DNA of 55,828 nt, from assembly GCA_029261855.1 (NCBI GenBank), contig JAJDAN010000090.1, forward strand, positions 1 to 55,828. Direction: 5' to 3'. Below the pieces are notes generated by a model. That model ran no database searches. It was not told the DNA's origin and saw only the letters and a program-made list of their open reading frames with translations. The translations under genes were made by a program, and so were the position numbers. This DNA is from Deltaproteobacteria bacterium (GTDB lineage Bacteria; Myxococcota_A; UBA9160; UBA4427). Positions within the stretch are counted from its first letter, which is position 1, and every line of letters starts with the position of its first letter. Positions 42,535 to 50,683 of the stretch are shown here, one piece after another.

Positions 42535-43134
42535 CTAGTGGCCGTCCGACGCCAGTTCGATGGCTTCGGCGGTGGTGGAAGCCAGCGCAGGTGGAGCGAG
42601 TCGCGCGAGCAGTTCCGGGATGGACGCGCGCAGGGCGTCGTCGAGATCGCCACGGATCCTCGTGCGCAGCTCGCCGCGCCAGACCACGAGTCCACTGCGG
42701 CGGTCCGTGACGTCGATGCGCAGCGAGCCCCGATGGTAGGTTTCGATTCGCTGATCGGTCGACTGGACCAGGAAGGACGGACTGGAGGTGTGACTGGACA
42801 GCAGGTAGATGGCGCCCGTTTCGTTGACGGCGACCCGCTCGCGGGCGACGTCCAGTTCGAAGCCGACCAGCAGGTCGGGGTCGCCCCCCGCCTGGATCCG
42901 TCCGCCCCTGGCCAGCCCGTCTGCGACCAGGCGAGCGGTCAGGGTGTCCAGCCGCATCTCGTCGCCCGGCGTCGCGTCGACCACGCGCGTCGAGCGGCCG
43001 CCCCAGTCCCAGCTGCGGTCTACGCTGAAGTCGTGAGTCGAGTCGACACGAACGTCGTAGGAGGTTGCGCATCCCGCCAGAAACAAGGCCATGGCGGTGG
43101 ACGCGAGCCAGAAGATGCGGGCGCTGCCCTGCAT
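42535..43134 (-). CDS. DUF4136-type lipoprotein
   Basis: This 199-residue protein has a signal peptide and lipobox (ALFLAGC). The mature part has the DUF4136-like pattern: YDVRVDSTHDFSVDRSWDW near the N-terminus, then TLTARLVADGLARGG, DPDLLVGFEL, YHRGSLRIDVTDRRSG and VVWRGELRTRI. DUF4136 proteins are envelope lipoproteins of unknown role. AGGAG 5 nt before ATG 43134 supports this start over an upstream ATG. It is divergent from the next lipoprotein-like gene. Confidence 0.8.
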   Translation of the reverse strand: MQGSARIFWLASTAMALFLAGCATSYDVRVDSTHDFSVDRSWDWGGRSTRVVDATPGDEMRLDTLTARLVADGLARGGRIQAGGDPDLLVGFELDVARERVAVNETGAIYLLSSHTSSPSFLVQSTDQRIETYHRGSLRIDVTDRRSGLVVWRGELRTRIRGDLDDALRASIPELLARLAPPALASTTAEAIELASDGH

Positions 43135-43185
43135 GCTCTCTCCTGTCGGCAGAAGCATACGGCGTCCCCGTACGCCGCCCAATTC

Positions 43186-43200
43186 CGGCGTCAGACGCCG
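43186..43200. promoter_or_regulatory. 15-bp palindrome (CGGCGTC-A-GACGCCG)
   Basis: A perfect 7-bp inverted repeat around one central base lies in the 66-bp divergent gap and abuts the CTG codon proposed as the next gene's start. It could be an operator or a small hairpin (6-bp stem, loop CAG). Confidence 0.5.
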
Positions 43201-43983
43201 CTGAGATGCTTCTCGCGACTCCTACACCACGTCGGAGCAGCCGCGGCCGCGTGCCTGCTGGCAATCGGATGCACGGGGCCGGGTCCGCAGTCGGCCGCAA
43301 CCGCACCTGCCGACGCGCCCGGAGTTCTCCTCGTGCTGCCGCTGAACATCACGAGGCCCATGCCCCGGACGCTCGAAGTCATGCGCTGGACCGTGGAAGA
43401 CGAGATCGCCCGCTACCTGCGACAGCACGGAAGTGAGCTGCGCTCGGTCCCCCGAAATGTTGCGCGAAGCCAATGGCTGTCGAGCCTGCAGCGGGCGCGG
43501 GAGGGCGACGTGGACGAGCGCACGGCCTCCGATCGTGCGGCAGGAGCCCTGGCGGGATCGCTCCGAGAACTCGGCGAGTTCGACGCCATGGTGGTGCCTT
43601 CCCTGGTGAAGCGCGAGGCGGCGATCGAGCAGCACCACGCGCGCTGGGACGGCGCGCGGCAACGGATACAGGTGGAGACGCGCGGTCTCGATGCCCGCCG
43701 GCTGAGCAAGACGCCGCTCGATGGCGTCGTGCCGGCGGCGTCGCTCCACATAATGGTGTTCGACGCGCAGGGCCAGAAGCTTCACGAGGCGTTCGGCGGG
43801 CTCGAGGTCCTCGTGCGCGTCCGGGCGACGGGGCAGAATCTGCGGGGAGAACCGACCTTCCGGCTGCTGCCGCGTACCGATCTCCTCGTCGGTCTCGAAT
43901 CCGTGCGGGAGGGCGTTGCGATCGCCTTCATGCCGTTTCTGGCCGTCCCGGCTCCGGTCCTTCTCGGAGCCCCAGACGACTGA
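43201..43983 (+). CDS. Putative lipoprotein of unknown function with non-canonical start
   Basis: This protein of about 260 residues has an N-terminus with the form of a lipoprotein signal (RCFSRLLHHVGAAAAACL then LAIGC). A soluble domain follows with VLLVLPLNITRPMPRTLEVM, DAMVVPSLVKREAAIEQHHA and SLHIMVFDAQGQKLHEAFGG. No ATG, GTG or TTG in this frame lies between the in-frame upstream sequence and the signal, so CTG 43201 is proposed. A sequencing error or a far upstream start are alternatives. I do not recognise the family. It sits between the DUF4136 lipoprotein and the TonB operon. Confidence 0.55.
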   Translation: MRCFSRLLHHVGAAAAACLLAIGCTGPGPQSAATAPADAPGVLLVLPLNITRPMPRTLEVMRWTVEDEIARYLRQHGSELRSVPRNVARSQWLSSLQRAREGDVDERTASDRAAGALAGSLRELGEFDAMVVPSLVKREAAIEQHHARWDGARQRIQVETRGLDARRLSKTPLDGVVPAASLHIMVFDAQGQKLHEAFGGLEVLVRVRATGQNLRGEPTFRLLPRTDLLVGLESVREGVAIAFMPFLAVPAPVLLGAPDD

Positions 43984-44141
43984 TTCTGGGCGCTCACGAT
44001 CGCAGAGGCGGCCTCTCGATGGGTTGAAGCCTCACAATGGCCCGCAAATCCGCGATGCAGGTGGTAAAACGATGGGCAATACTCGTCCGGCTGCGGGTCG
44101 AAGGGACTCGCGGCAGCCTCGGGTGTTTGGGAGAGAGTCGA

Positions 44142-44975
44142 ATGAATTGGTCAGCAAGTGTCGCCTCGGCCGTTCTGGCGGGAGCATTGGTGCTTCCCTT
44201 GGGCGCCGTCGCACAGAACGCCTCGCCGAACGGCGCGCGGGAACCCGCTGCCGAGAGCGCCGATGCGGGTCAGCTCGAGCGCGTGCTGGACGTTCGGTCG
44301 GGCGGGAACGACGACGCCGCTGGCGCCCAGAAGCGGATCGATGCGCTCAGCGACGAGACGGACGATCTGCTTCGTAAGTATCGGTCCCTCCTGAAGCAGA
44401 TCGATTCGATCGACATCTACAACGGACAGATGCGTGAGTTGCTCCAGGCGCAGGATGACGAGATCGCGTCACTCGTCGACCAGGTGGGCCGAATTCAGAG
44501 TGTCGGCCGCAGTGTGACCCCGCTGATGTTCCGCATGGTCGACGCGCTCGAGAAGTTCGTCGACCTGGACGTGCCTTTCCTTCCGCAGGAACGCGGCGAG
44601 CGCATCGCCAGTCTCCGGGAGATGATGGGACGGGCGGACGTCACGACTGCCGAGAAGTTCCGCCAGATCATGGAGGCCTACCAGATCGAGAACGAGTACG
44701 GCCGCACGATCGAAGCCTACCGCGCATCCCTGGTCCAGGACGGCAAGGAGTCCACCGTCGACTTCCTGCGTTTCGGTCGGATCGCGCTCGTCTATCAAAC
44801 CCTCGATGAGAGCCAGTCGGGACGCTGGGATCAGGATTCCGGGGCCTGGGTCACGCTCGACTCGAGCCATCGGACTCCGATTCGAAACGGACTGCGGATC
44901 GCGCGCAAGCAGGCCGCACCCGATCTCGTCCTGTTGCCCTTGCCGGCCCCGACCAACGCGCAGGAGTCGAAGTAA
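44142..44975 (+). CDS. DUF3450 periplasmic coiled-coil protein of a TonB2-type operon
   Basis: This 277-residue protein has a signal peptide (AVLAGALVLPLGAVAQ) and a coiled-coil segment (KRIDALSDETDDLLRKYRSL, LLQAQDDEIASLVDQVG). A conserved DUF3450 body follows with FVDLDVPFLPQERGERI, YQIENEYGRTIEAYRASL and ALVYQTLDESQSGRWD. In Vibrio and Shewanella-type TonB systems this family is encoded first in the energising operon. ATG 44142 is preceded by GGAGAGAG; earlier in-frame starts give an Arg-rich extension. Its TAA overlaps the next ATG (TAATG). Confidence 0.85.
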   Translation: MNWSASVASAVLAGALVLPLGAVAQNASPNGAREPAAESADAGQLERVLDVRSGGNDDAAGAQKRIDALSDETDDLLRKYRSLLKQIDSIDIYNGQMRELLQAQDDEIASLVDQVGRIQSVGRSVTPLMFRMVDALEKFVDLDVPFLPQERGERIASLREMMGRADVTTAEKFRQIMEAYQIENEYGRTIEAYRASLVQDGKESTVDFLRFGRIALVYQTLDESQSGRWDQDSGAWVTLDSSHRTPIRNGLRIARKQAAPDLVLLPLPAPTNAQESK

Positions 44976-46363
44976 TGTGGATCCGGACGTCTGCGTCGAT
45001 CACGATGCTCGCTGTGGCGCTCGCCGCTTCGGTGGCCGGTGCCCAGTCGCCTGATGCGAAGAAGCCCACGGCTGGGGATCCGAAAACGCTCTTCGAGCTG
45101 CTCGACCTGGTGCAGGGCGGCCTACAGGTGGAGAAGGAGGAGCATCGCCGTCGCGAGCAGGAATTCATCCGCGCCAAGTCGGACCAGGAGCGCCTCCTCG
45201 CCGAGGCCCGCGCCACCCTCGCGAAGAAGGAGGCGGTCAGTCAGCAGCTCGAGAACGACTACAACGAGAAGGAGAAGATGATCGGTGAGAAGCAGGCGCT
45301 TCTGACCGAGCAACTCGGCCAGCTCGGCGAGCTCTTCGGCGTCGTGCGACAGGTCGCCACGGACGCCAGCGGCCAGGTGTGGGATTCGCTGACGAGTTCG
45401 CAGCTCGGCGCCCGCAAGGAACTGCTCGACCGACTGGGACGCAGCAAGGAGCTGCCCTCGACGGACGACCTCGACGCCCTCTGGTACGAGCTGTTCCGCG
45501 AGATGACGCAGCAAGGTCAAGTGGTTCGCTACACGGCCGACGTCCTCAAGACGAGCGGGGAAGTCGAGCAGCAGGAGGTCGTGCGCGCCGGACCGTTCAG
45601 CGCCGTTTCCGAAGGCAAGTACCTGCTGTGGGAGCCGAAGGAAGAGAAGCTGCGCGAGCTGACGCGTCAGCCGCCAGGCAAGTACCTCAGCACGGTCGAG
45701 CCCTTCGAGGAGACTCTGAGCGGTACCGCGGTTCTCGCCGTCGATCCTTCGCGCGGGTCGCTGCTGAACGCCCTGACCGACACGCCGAACTTCACCGAGC
45801 GGATCCAGGCCGGTGGCTACGTCGGTTACACGATCATCGCGCTGGGTGCGATGGCGTTCCTTCTGGGCATCGTGCGCTGGCTGACGGTGTTCATCACCAG
45901 TCGCAAGGTCGCGTCGCAGCAGAAGAGCGACTACGTCAACGAAGGCAATCCGTTGGGTCGCGTCCTGAAGGTGTTCGAGGACAACCGACAGGCGGATGCC
46001 GAGACCCTCGAGCTCAAGCTCGACGCCATCGTGTTGCGGGAGTCCTCGAAGGTCCAACGGCTCAACTGGATCGTGAAGACGGTCTCCGCGGTCGCACCGC
46101 TGCTGGGTCTGCTGGGAACCGTCACCGGTATGATCCAGACCTTCCAGGCGATCACGCTCTTCGGTGCCGGCGATCCCAAGATGATGGCCGGCGGTATCTC
46201 GGAGGCCCTGGTGACCACGATGCTGGGTCTGATGACCGCGATTCCGCTCGTGTTGCTCTACGACACGCTCGCGAACAGCGCTCGCCACGTGACCGACATC
46301 CTCGACGAGCAGAGCGCGGGGTTGATCGCGGCGCGCGCGGAGAGGGATCATGCTGGAGTATGA
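44975..46363 (+). CDS. TtpC-like MotA/TolQ/ExbB proton-channel protein with N-terminal extension
   Basis: This 462-residue protein has a signal peptide and a periplasmic coiled-coil domain (EKEEHRRREQEFIRAKSDQE) of about 250 residues. A C-terminal ExbB/TolQ domain has three helices, with the signature APLLGLLGTVTGMIQTFQAI and ALVTTMLGLMTAIPLVLLYD. This is the architecture of TtpC, the fourth subunit of TonB2 systems. It belongs in the inner membrane and works with ExbB to power TonB. It overlaps DUF3450 by 1 nt and ExbB by 14 nt. Confidence 0.88.
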   Translation: MWIRTSASITMLAVALAASVAGAQSPDAKKPTAGDPKTLFELLDLVQGGLQVEKEEHRRREQEFIRAKSDQERLLAEARATLAKKEAVSQQLENDYNEKEKMIGEKQALLTEQLGQLGELFGVVRQVATDASGQVWDSLTSSQLGARKELLDRLGRSKELPSTDDLDALWYELFREMTQQGQVVRYTADVLKTSGEVEQQEVVRAGPFSAVSEGKYLLWEPKEEKLRELTRQPPGKYLSTVEPFEETLSGTAVLAVDPSRGSLLNALTDTPNFTERIQAGGYVGYTIIALGAMAFLLGIVRWLTVFITSRKVASQQKSDYVNEGNPLGRVLKVFEDNRQADAETLELKLDAIVLRESSKVQRLNWIVKTVSAVAPLLGLLGTVTGMIQTFQAITLFGAGDPKMMAGGISEALVTTMLGLMTAIPLVLLYDTLANSARHVTDILDEQSAGLIAARAERDHAGV

Positions 46364-46877
46364 GGCCGTCGGCGCGGTTCGCGATTTCGTCGAGCGGGGC
46401 GGTGACGTCCTGCTCGTGATTGCGTTCGCGACGGCCGTCATGTGGATGTTCATCTACGAGCGCATGTGGTACTTCCGCACGCAGCACAAGAAGGAAGTCG
46501 CGCGGGTCCAGGAGCTGTGGAAGGCGCGCGAGGACCAGAGCTCTTGGGAGTCGAGCCAGCTTCGCAGGATGTGGATCTCCCGCCTGCGCATGAAGCTCGA
46601 ACAGCGCCTCGGCGTGATCGAGACGATCGTGAAGCTGTGTCCGATGCTCGGGCTCCTCGGTACGGTGACGGGCATGATCGAGGTCTTCGACGTCATGGCG
46701 GTCTCCGGCAGCGGCAACGCCCGCGGCATGGCGATGGGCGTCTCCAAGGCGACCCTGCCGACCATGGCCGGGATGGTCGCGGCACTTTCCGGGATGTTGT
46801 TCAGCATCCAATTCCAACGCTTCGCGCGTGACGAGGCCGAGCGGGTCGAGGACACGCTCGAGGTCGGCCATCTCTAG
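46350..46877 (+). CDS. exbB: ExbB-type proton channel subunit
   Basis: This 175-residue inner-membrane protein of ExbB2 type starts with helix LLVIAFATAVMWMFIYERMW, a cytoplasmic loop, then LCPMLGLLGTVTGMIEVFDVM and TLPTMAGMVAALSGMLFSI. It forms the pentameric channel that normally surrounds an ExbD dimer. No exbD follows: only 33 nt separate it from tonB. It overlaps the TtpC-like gene by 14 nt. Confidence 0.9.
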   Translation: MLEYEAVGAVRDFVERGGDVLLVIAFATAVMWMFIYERMWYFRTQHKKEVARVQELWKAREDQSSWESSQLRRMWISRLRMKLEQRLGVIETIVKLCPMLGLLGTVTGMIEVFDVMAVSGSGNARGMAMGVSKATLPTMAGMVAALSGMLFSIQFQRFARDEAERVEDTLEVGHL

Positions 46878-46910
46878 AACCCGAACCCGGATGCGGTCCA
46901 GGACGATTCA

Positions 46911-47540
46911 TTGATACGCCCCTTCGCCAGCTTGTTGATCACCATTGCGCTCGGCGTGCTGACGGCGTTCGGGCTCTTCTGGGTGATGCAGTCCCTCGTC
47001 AACGTCGAGGGCGAACTCGAGGCGAGCGGCTCGCGTCTCAGTATCGATTTCGTGCGTCTTCGCCGGGACAACACGCCTGAGGCGAAGAAGCGTGAGCCCC
47101 CGAAGCGGGAGAAGCCCGAGCAGGCGCCGCCGCCGCCGGACATGAACATGGCGAAAGCGATGAACCCCGGGGATGCCGTCGGAGAGATCATCCCGATGGT
47201 AGATACCGGTATGGAGCTCGAGGCGGCCACCAGTCTCAACACCGGGAGTTCCGGCAGTGATCGCGACATCGTTCCCCTCGTGCGCGTCGATCCCGAGTAC
47301 CCGCCGCGCGCAAAGCAGCGGGGCATTGGCGGTTATGTGGACGTCGAGTTCACGATCGGTCCGCTGGGAACCGTGCAGGATGCGAAGGTGATTGGCTCGA
47401 ATCCGACCTACGTGTTCGATCGCGCGACGTTGCGCGCGATCCGGAAGTGGCGATACAACCCGAAGGTCGTGGATGGGGTCCCGGTCGCCCGGACCGGCAT
47501 CCAGGTGCGTATCCGCTTCGACCCGGCGCAGGCACGATGA
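46911..47540 (+). CDS. tonB: TonB energy-transducing protein
   Basis: This 209-residue protein has an N-terminal anchor (ASLLITIALGVLTAFGLFWVM) and a short Lys/Pro/Glu spacer (KREPPKREKPEQAPPPPD). A C-terminal TonB domain carries RVDPEYPPRAKQRGIGGYV, VEFTIGPLGTVQDAKV and RATLRAIRKWRYNPKVVDG. The spacer is too short to span a wide periplasm, typical of TonB2 proteins. The start is TTG 46911 with AGGA 8 nt upstream. Its stop overlaps the TPR gene start (ATGA). Confidence 0.9.
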   Translation: MIRPFASLLITIALGVLTAFGLFWVMQSLVNVEGELEASGSRLSIDFVRLRRDNTPEAKKREPPKREKPEQAPPPPDMNMAKAMNPGDAVGEIIPMVDTGMELEAATSLNTGSSGSDRDIVPLVRVDPEYPPRAKQRGIGGYVDVEFTIGPLGTVQDAKVIGSNPTYVFDRATLRAIRKWRYNPKVVDGVPVARTGIQVRIRFDPAQAR

Positions 47541-48874
47541 TGCGGCTGCGCGCGATTTCGCTGCTGATCCTGATCGTGTTGATCTCCCCGCCCGTGTGGG
47601 CGGCGGAAGCGGCCCCCGACCGGGCGGCGCGAGAGGCGGCCGAGGTCGAGGCGGAGGCGGAAGCCCGTGCCGGAGTCGTTGCGGTCGAGGAAGAGCCGAT
47701 CGACCTCGAAGAGGTGGTGGCGGACCGCAGACGCAAGGCATCCTTGTACCAGGTGAAGCCCCGCATCTCGCGCTACCTGGCCGCGGCGGCGGAAAAGGCA
47801 GACGAGGGCTCCGTAGAAGACGGGCTCGCTCTCCTCGACCGGCTCAGCATGCCCCGCCTCAATCGCCAGGAACGCGCGATGGTCTACCGCTTGCGGGGCT
47901 TTCTCGCCTATACCGACGGCGACTACGAAGGCACCATCGCAGCGTTCGAGAAAGTCCTCGGCGAGGAAGTGCTGCCTCTCGACGCCGAGAACAAGATCCG
48001 CTTCAACATCGCGCAGCTGCGCGCGGCGGCCCAGCAATGGGACAAGGTGATTCCCGCGATCAAGCGCTGGACCCGCTACGTCCCGAGTCCGACCCCGCTC
48101 TCCTACTACCTGCTCGGGATCTCGTACTACCAGCTCGGTCAGATGGACCTGGCCATCGAGAACACCGAGAAGGCGGTCGACGCGTCTCCGGAACCGACGG
48201 AAGGCTGGTTGCAGCTGCTGGCGGCGCTGTACGTCCAGAAAGAAGACTATGTGAACGCGACGCCGGTGCTCGAAGAGCTGGTGATGCGCTTCCCGAAGAA
48301 GCAGTACTGGAACCAGCTTTCGCTCATCTACGGGGCACGCGACGACTACCGTCACGCACTGGCCGTGCAGCAGGTTGCCTACCTTCAGGGGTTCCTCACG
48401 GAAGACAAGGAGCTGCGCCGCCTGGTGCGTTCCTATCTCTATCACGAGCTTCCCTACCCGGCAGCGAAGATCCTCGAGAAGGGTCTCGCCGATGGTCGGA
48501 TCGAAGCGGACGCGTCGGCGTATGAGATGCTGGCCAACAGCTTGATCGCGGCGCGGGAGTACGACCAGTCCCTGGAGCCTCTGCAGAAGGCCGCCGAGCT
48601 GTCGCCGGACGGAAAGCTGCTGATCCGACTTGGCCAGGTGTACCTGCAACGAGAAGATTGGACGAAGGCGGCCGAAAGCTTCGAGCAGGCACTCGCCAAG
48701 GGTGGGCTCGAGAACCCGGGGTCCGCGGAGCTGCTGCTCGGAATCTCGTACTACGAGAGCCAGCGGGTCGGTCGGGCGCGCGCAGCCTTCCTGCGTGCGC
48801 GAGGCTATGCCAAGGCGCGCGCCGAAGCGGACAGCTGGATCACGCACCTCGCCAACGAGGCCAGCAAGAGTTGA
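47537..48874 (+). CDS. TPR-repeat periplasmic protein of the TonB operon
   Basis: This 445-residue protein has a signal peptide (LLILIVLISPPVWA). An Ala/Glu-rich stretch follows (EAAEVEAEAEARAGVVAVEE), then several tetratricopeptide repeats (LRGFLAYTDGDYEGTIAAFE, LLGISYYQLGQMDLAIENTE, RLGQVYLQREDWTKAAESFE). TPR proteins are commonly the last gene of DUF3450-TonB2 operons and may couple TonB to partners. ATG 47537 overlaps the tonB stop (ATGA). Confidence 0.85.
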   Translation: MMRLRAISLLILIVLISPPVWAAEAAPDRAAREAAEVEAEAEARAGVVAVEEEPIDLEEVVADRRRKASLYQVKPRISRYLAAAAEKADEGSVEDGLALLDRLSMPRLNRQERAMVYRLRGFLAYTDGDYEGTIAAFEKVLGEEVLPLDAENKIRFNIAQLRAAAQQWDKVIPAIKRWTRYVPSPTPLSYYLLGISYYQLGQMDLAIENTEKAVDASPEPTEGWLQLLAALYVQKEDYVNATPVLEELVMRFPKKQYWNQLSLIYGARDDYRHALAVQQVAYLQGFLTEDKELRRLVRSYLYHELPYPAAKILEKGLADGRIEADASAYEMLANSLIAAREYDQSLEPLQKAAELSPDGKLLIRLGQVYLQREDWTKAAESFEQALAKGGLENPGSAELLLGISYYESQRVGRARAAFLRARGYAKARAEADSWITHLANEASKS

Positions 48875-48884
48875 GCCGCGTCGA

Positions 48885-48905
48885 GGGGGTCGGCATCGAT
48901 CCCCC
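48885..48905 (+). terminator. Weak stem-loop after the TonB operon
   Basis: GGGGGTCG at 48885-48892 can pair with CGA and CCCCC at 48897-48905, with one bulged T and loop GCAT. There is no U-tract. It could attenuate transcription between the TPR gene and the DUF1232 gene. Confidence 0.35.
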
Positions 48906-48947
48906 CGCAGCCCGACTCCCTCTCATATTCCGACATCGGAGATCAGG

Positions 48948-49493
48948 ATGAAGGTCAGCTTCGAGCTCAGCCCCAGGGACATGAAGTACTTCCGCGAGCG
49001 GCTCAAGATCGCCCGCGAGGGTGCCGAGAGTCGCGACGAGACCGAGGTGATCCGGCTGGCGAAAGAGCTGGTGGCCGAGGCGATCGAGTCCGAGCCGCCG
49101 GAGTTCGTGCTGGAGCGGATCTCGAAGCTCGAGTCGCTGGCGGAGATGCTCGAAGACGCCGAGTGGAAGCTGCTCGGGCCCGATCGTGCGCGCATCCTCG
49201 ACGCGCTGACCTACTTCGTCGATCCGGACGACCTGATCCCCGACCGGACTCCCGGGCTCGGCTACCTCGACGATGCGATCATGATCGAGCTGATTGCCCA
49301 GGAGCTGAAGCACGACATCACGGCCTACGAAGACTTCTGCACGTACCGCAAGAAGCTCCCGAAGGCGGCGCCCGTGGACAAGATCGAGGCCGGGCGCGAG
49401 AGATTGCAGTCCCGGATGAGGCGCCGTCGCCGGCGGGAACGCGACAACCGTCGCGGTCGTAGCTCGTCCCGCTCGCCCGACCGGCTGTGGTAG
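48948..49493 (+). CDS. YkvA/DUF1232-family protein with Arg/Ser-rich tail
   Basis: This 181-residue protein has the DUF1232 signature ALTYFVDPDDLIPDRTPGLG followed by YLDDAIMIELIAQELKHDI. This family often has membrane-spanning helices, but here the region is fairly polar. The C-terminus is strongly basic (SRMRRRRRRERDNRRGRSSS), suggesting RNA, DNA or membrane-phosphate binding. GGAG 7 nt before ATG 48948 supports the start. It follows the TonB operon by 73 nt, with a weak hairpin between. The function is unknown. Confidence 0.75.
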   Translation: MKVSFELSPRDMKYFRERLKIAREGAESRDETEVIRLAKELVAEAIESEPPEFVLERISKLESLAEMLEDAEWKLLGPDRARILDALTYFVDPDDLIPDRTPGLGYLDDAIMIELIAQELKHDITAYEDFCTYRKKLPKAAPVDKIEAGRERLQSRMRRRRRRERDNRRGRSSSRSPDRLW

Positions 49494-49578
49494 CGGTCGA
49501 GCCCAGCCTTCGGTGAGTCCCTGCTCTCGGCGAGACCTGGCTAAGAGGGGAGGCTTCCCGGTACCCCTGGACTAGAGA

Positions 49579-49920
49579 CTAGAAGTCTCCCAGGGGCCTC
49601 TGGAAGAGATGCTCCGCCGGGTTGTCGACGAGGATCTCCCGCGCTTCGGTGATGCTGTGCCAACCGTTGGGCGCGGTGATCAAGGCCGCTGGCACGAACA
49701 GACCAGCGCCAACGACCAGTGCGACGAAGCCGACGGGACGCAGGATCACCGCATCGAAGCCGATGGATGCGACCCGCGCGGCACCGCTCTGGGACGTCGT
49801 CTCGTCCGCGTGTACAGCGGCGGCGGGCGCCATCAGCGCCATCCCCAGAGCCATCGCCGCCATCACCCGAGAGAGCAGGGTGATCGCGGCGCGCGGGCGA
49901 GAAGTCGTTCGGTTGTTCAC
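49579..49920 (-). CDS. Small exported/membrane protein of unknown function
   Basis: This 113-residue protein has a signal peptide (VMAAMALGMALMAPAAAVHA) followed by FDAVILRPVGFVALVVGAGL, a membrane segment, and a conserved-looking end (PAEHLFQRPLGDF). Small proteins with this 'RPxGFxALVVG...RPLGDF' pattern are found in several proteobacteria and are uncharacterised. It lies between the DUF1232 gene (convergent) and thrH (same strand). Confidence 0.65.
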   Translation of the reverse strand: MNNRTTSRPRAAITLLSRVMAAMALGMALMAPAAAVHADETTSQSGAARVASIGFDAVILRPVGFVALVVGAGLFVPAALITAPNGWHSITEAREILVDNPAEHLFQRPLGDF

Positions 49921-49956
49921 GGCCGGATGCTACCAGATGTGGCGACCGGGTCTACG

Positions 49957-49972
49957 CCGCAGCTAGCTGCGG
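49957..49972. repeat. 16-bp perfect palindrome (CCGCAGCTAGCTGCGG)
   Basis: This self-complementary 16-mer lies in the gap between thrH and the small membrane protein gene. Its right half and the bases after it resemble 42473-42492 (CTAGCTGCGGT then CCGGCC), another intergenic site. Confidence 0.6.
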
Positions 49973-49985
49973 TGTCCGGCCCTCC

Positions 49986-50597
49986 CTAGAGATCGCGGAG
50001 GGATGCCTGCGCCCACTCCCGGCGGGCCTCGTCGTAGGTCGTGGCCACCGGGTATTGCGGGAACTCGTCGATCACGTTCTGGGGCGGGCGGAACAAGATG
50101 CCGGCGTCGGCCTCGGCCAGCATCGTGGTGTCGTTGTAGCTGTCTCCGGTGGCGATGACCCGGAAGTTGAGCTGCTTGAGGGCGATGACCGCCTTCCGCT
50201 TGGGATCGGGCTGCCGAAGGTGATAGTCCACCACCATCCCCTGGTCGTCCGTCTCCAGGCGGTGGCAGAAGAGCGTCGGCCAGTCGAGTTGCCGCATGAA
50301 CGGCTCGGCGAACTCGTAGAACGTGTCGGACAGGATGATCACCTGGAAGCGCTCCCGGAGCCAATCCAGGAACTCGCGCGCGCCGTCGAGGGGCTTCATT
50401 CCGCCGATCACTTCCTGGATGTCGGGGAGCCCGAGTCCGTGCTCGCTCAGGATGCGGAGTCTCTGCTTCATGAGGACGTCGTAGTCGGGGATGTCGCGTG
50501 TGGTCGCGCGCAGCTCTTCGATGCCCGTGCGCTCGGCGAAGTTGATCCAGACCTCGGGGATGAGCACCCCTTCGAGATCGAGGCAGGCGAGTTCCAC
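49986..50597 (-). CDS. thrH: Bifunctional phosphoserine phosphatase / homoserine phosphotransferase
   Basis: This 203-residue HAD-superfamily enzyme has motif [13 protein letters not shown]. Here the usual DxDG is DLEG, as in ThrH proteins. Motif II is [11 protein letters not shown] and the Lys and Asp motifs are PDPKRKAV and [13 protein letters not shown]. ThrH dephosphorylates phosphoserine and can transfer the phosphate to homoserine. The start is GTG 50597 with GGAG 8 nt upstream. It is divergent from the RND efflux operon. Confidence 0.9.
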   Translation of the reverse strand: MELACLDLEGVLIPEVWINFAERTGIEELRATTRDIPDYDVLMKQRLRILSEHGLGLPDIQEVIGGMKPLDGAREFLDWLRERFQVIILSDTFYEFAEPFMRQLDWPTLFCHRLETDDQGMVVDYHLRQPDPKRKAVIALKQLNFRVIATGDSYNDTTMLAEADAGILFRPPQNVIDEFPQYPVATTYDEARREWAQASLRDL

Positions 50598-50669
50598 GGT
50601 GGTTTCTCCATTGGGGTGGCGGTCGTTCAGGTTGCAACCGGGCGGCCAATCCTAGCCCAGGCCGTCTGT

Positions 50670-50675
50670 TAGACT
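50670..50675 (+). promoter_or_regulatory. Putative -10 hexamer (TAGACT) of the RND-uppP operon
   Basis: TAGACT lies 8 nt before ATG 50684 with no Shine-Dalgarno sequence. It would give a leaderless or near-leaderless polycistronic mRNA. Confidence 0.45.
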
Positions 50676-50683
50676 CCTGCGCC

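Noticed and set aside
46878-46910. Hidden exbD between exbB and tonB
   Set aside because: The gap is 33 nt, far too short for an ExbD of about 130 residues, and no frame in the operon region contains an ExbD-like helix with its conserved Asp.
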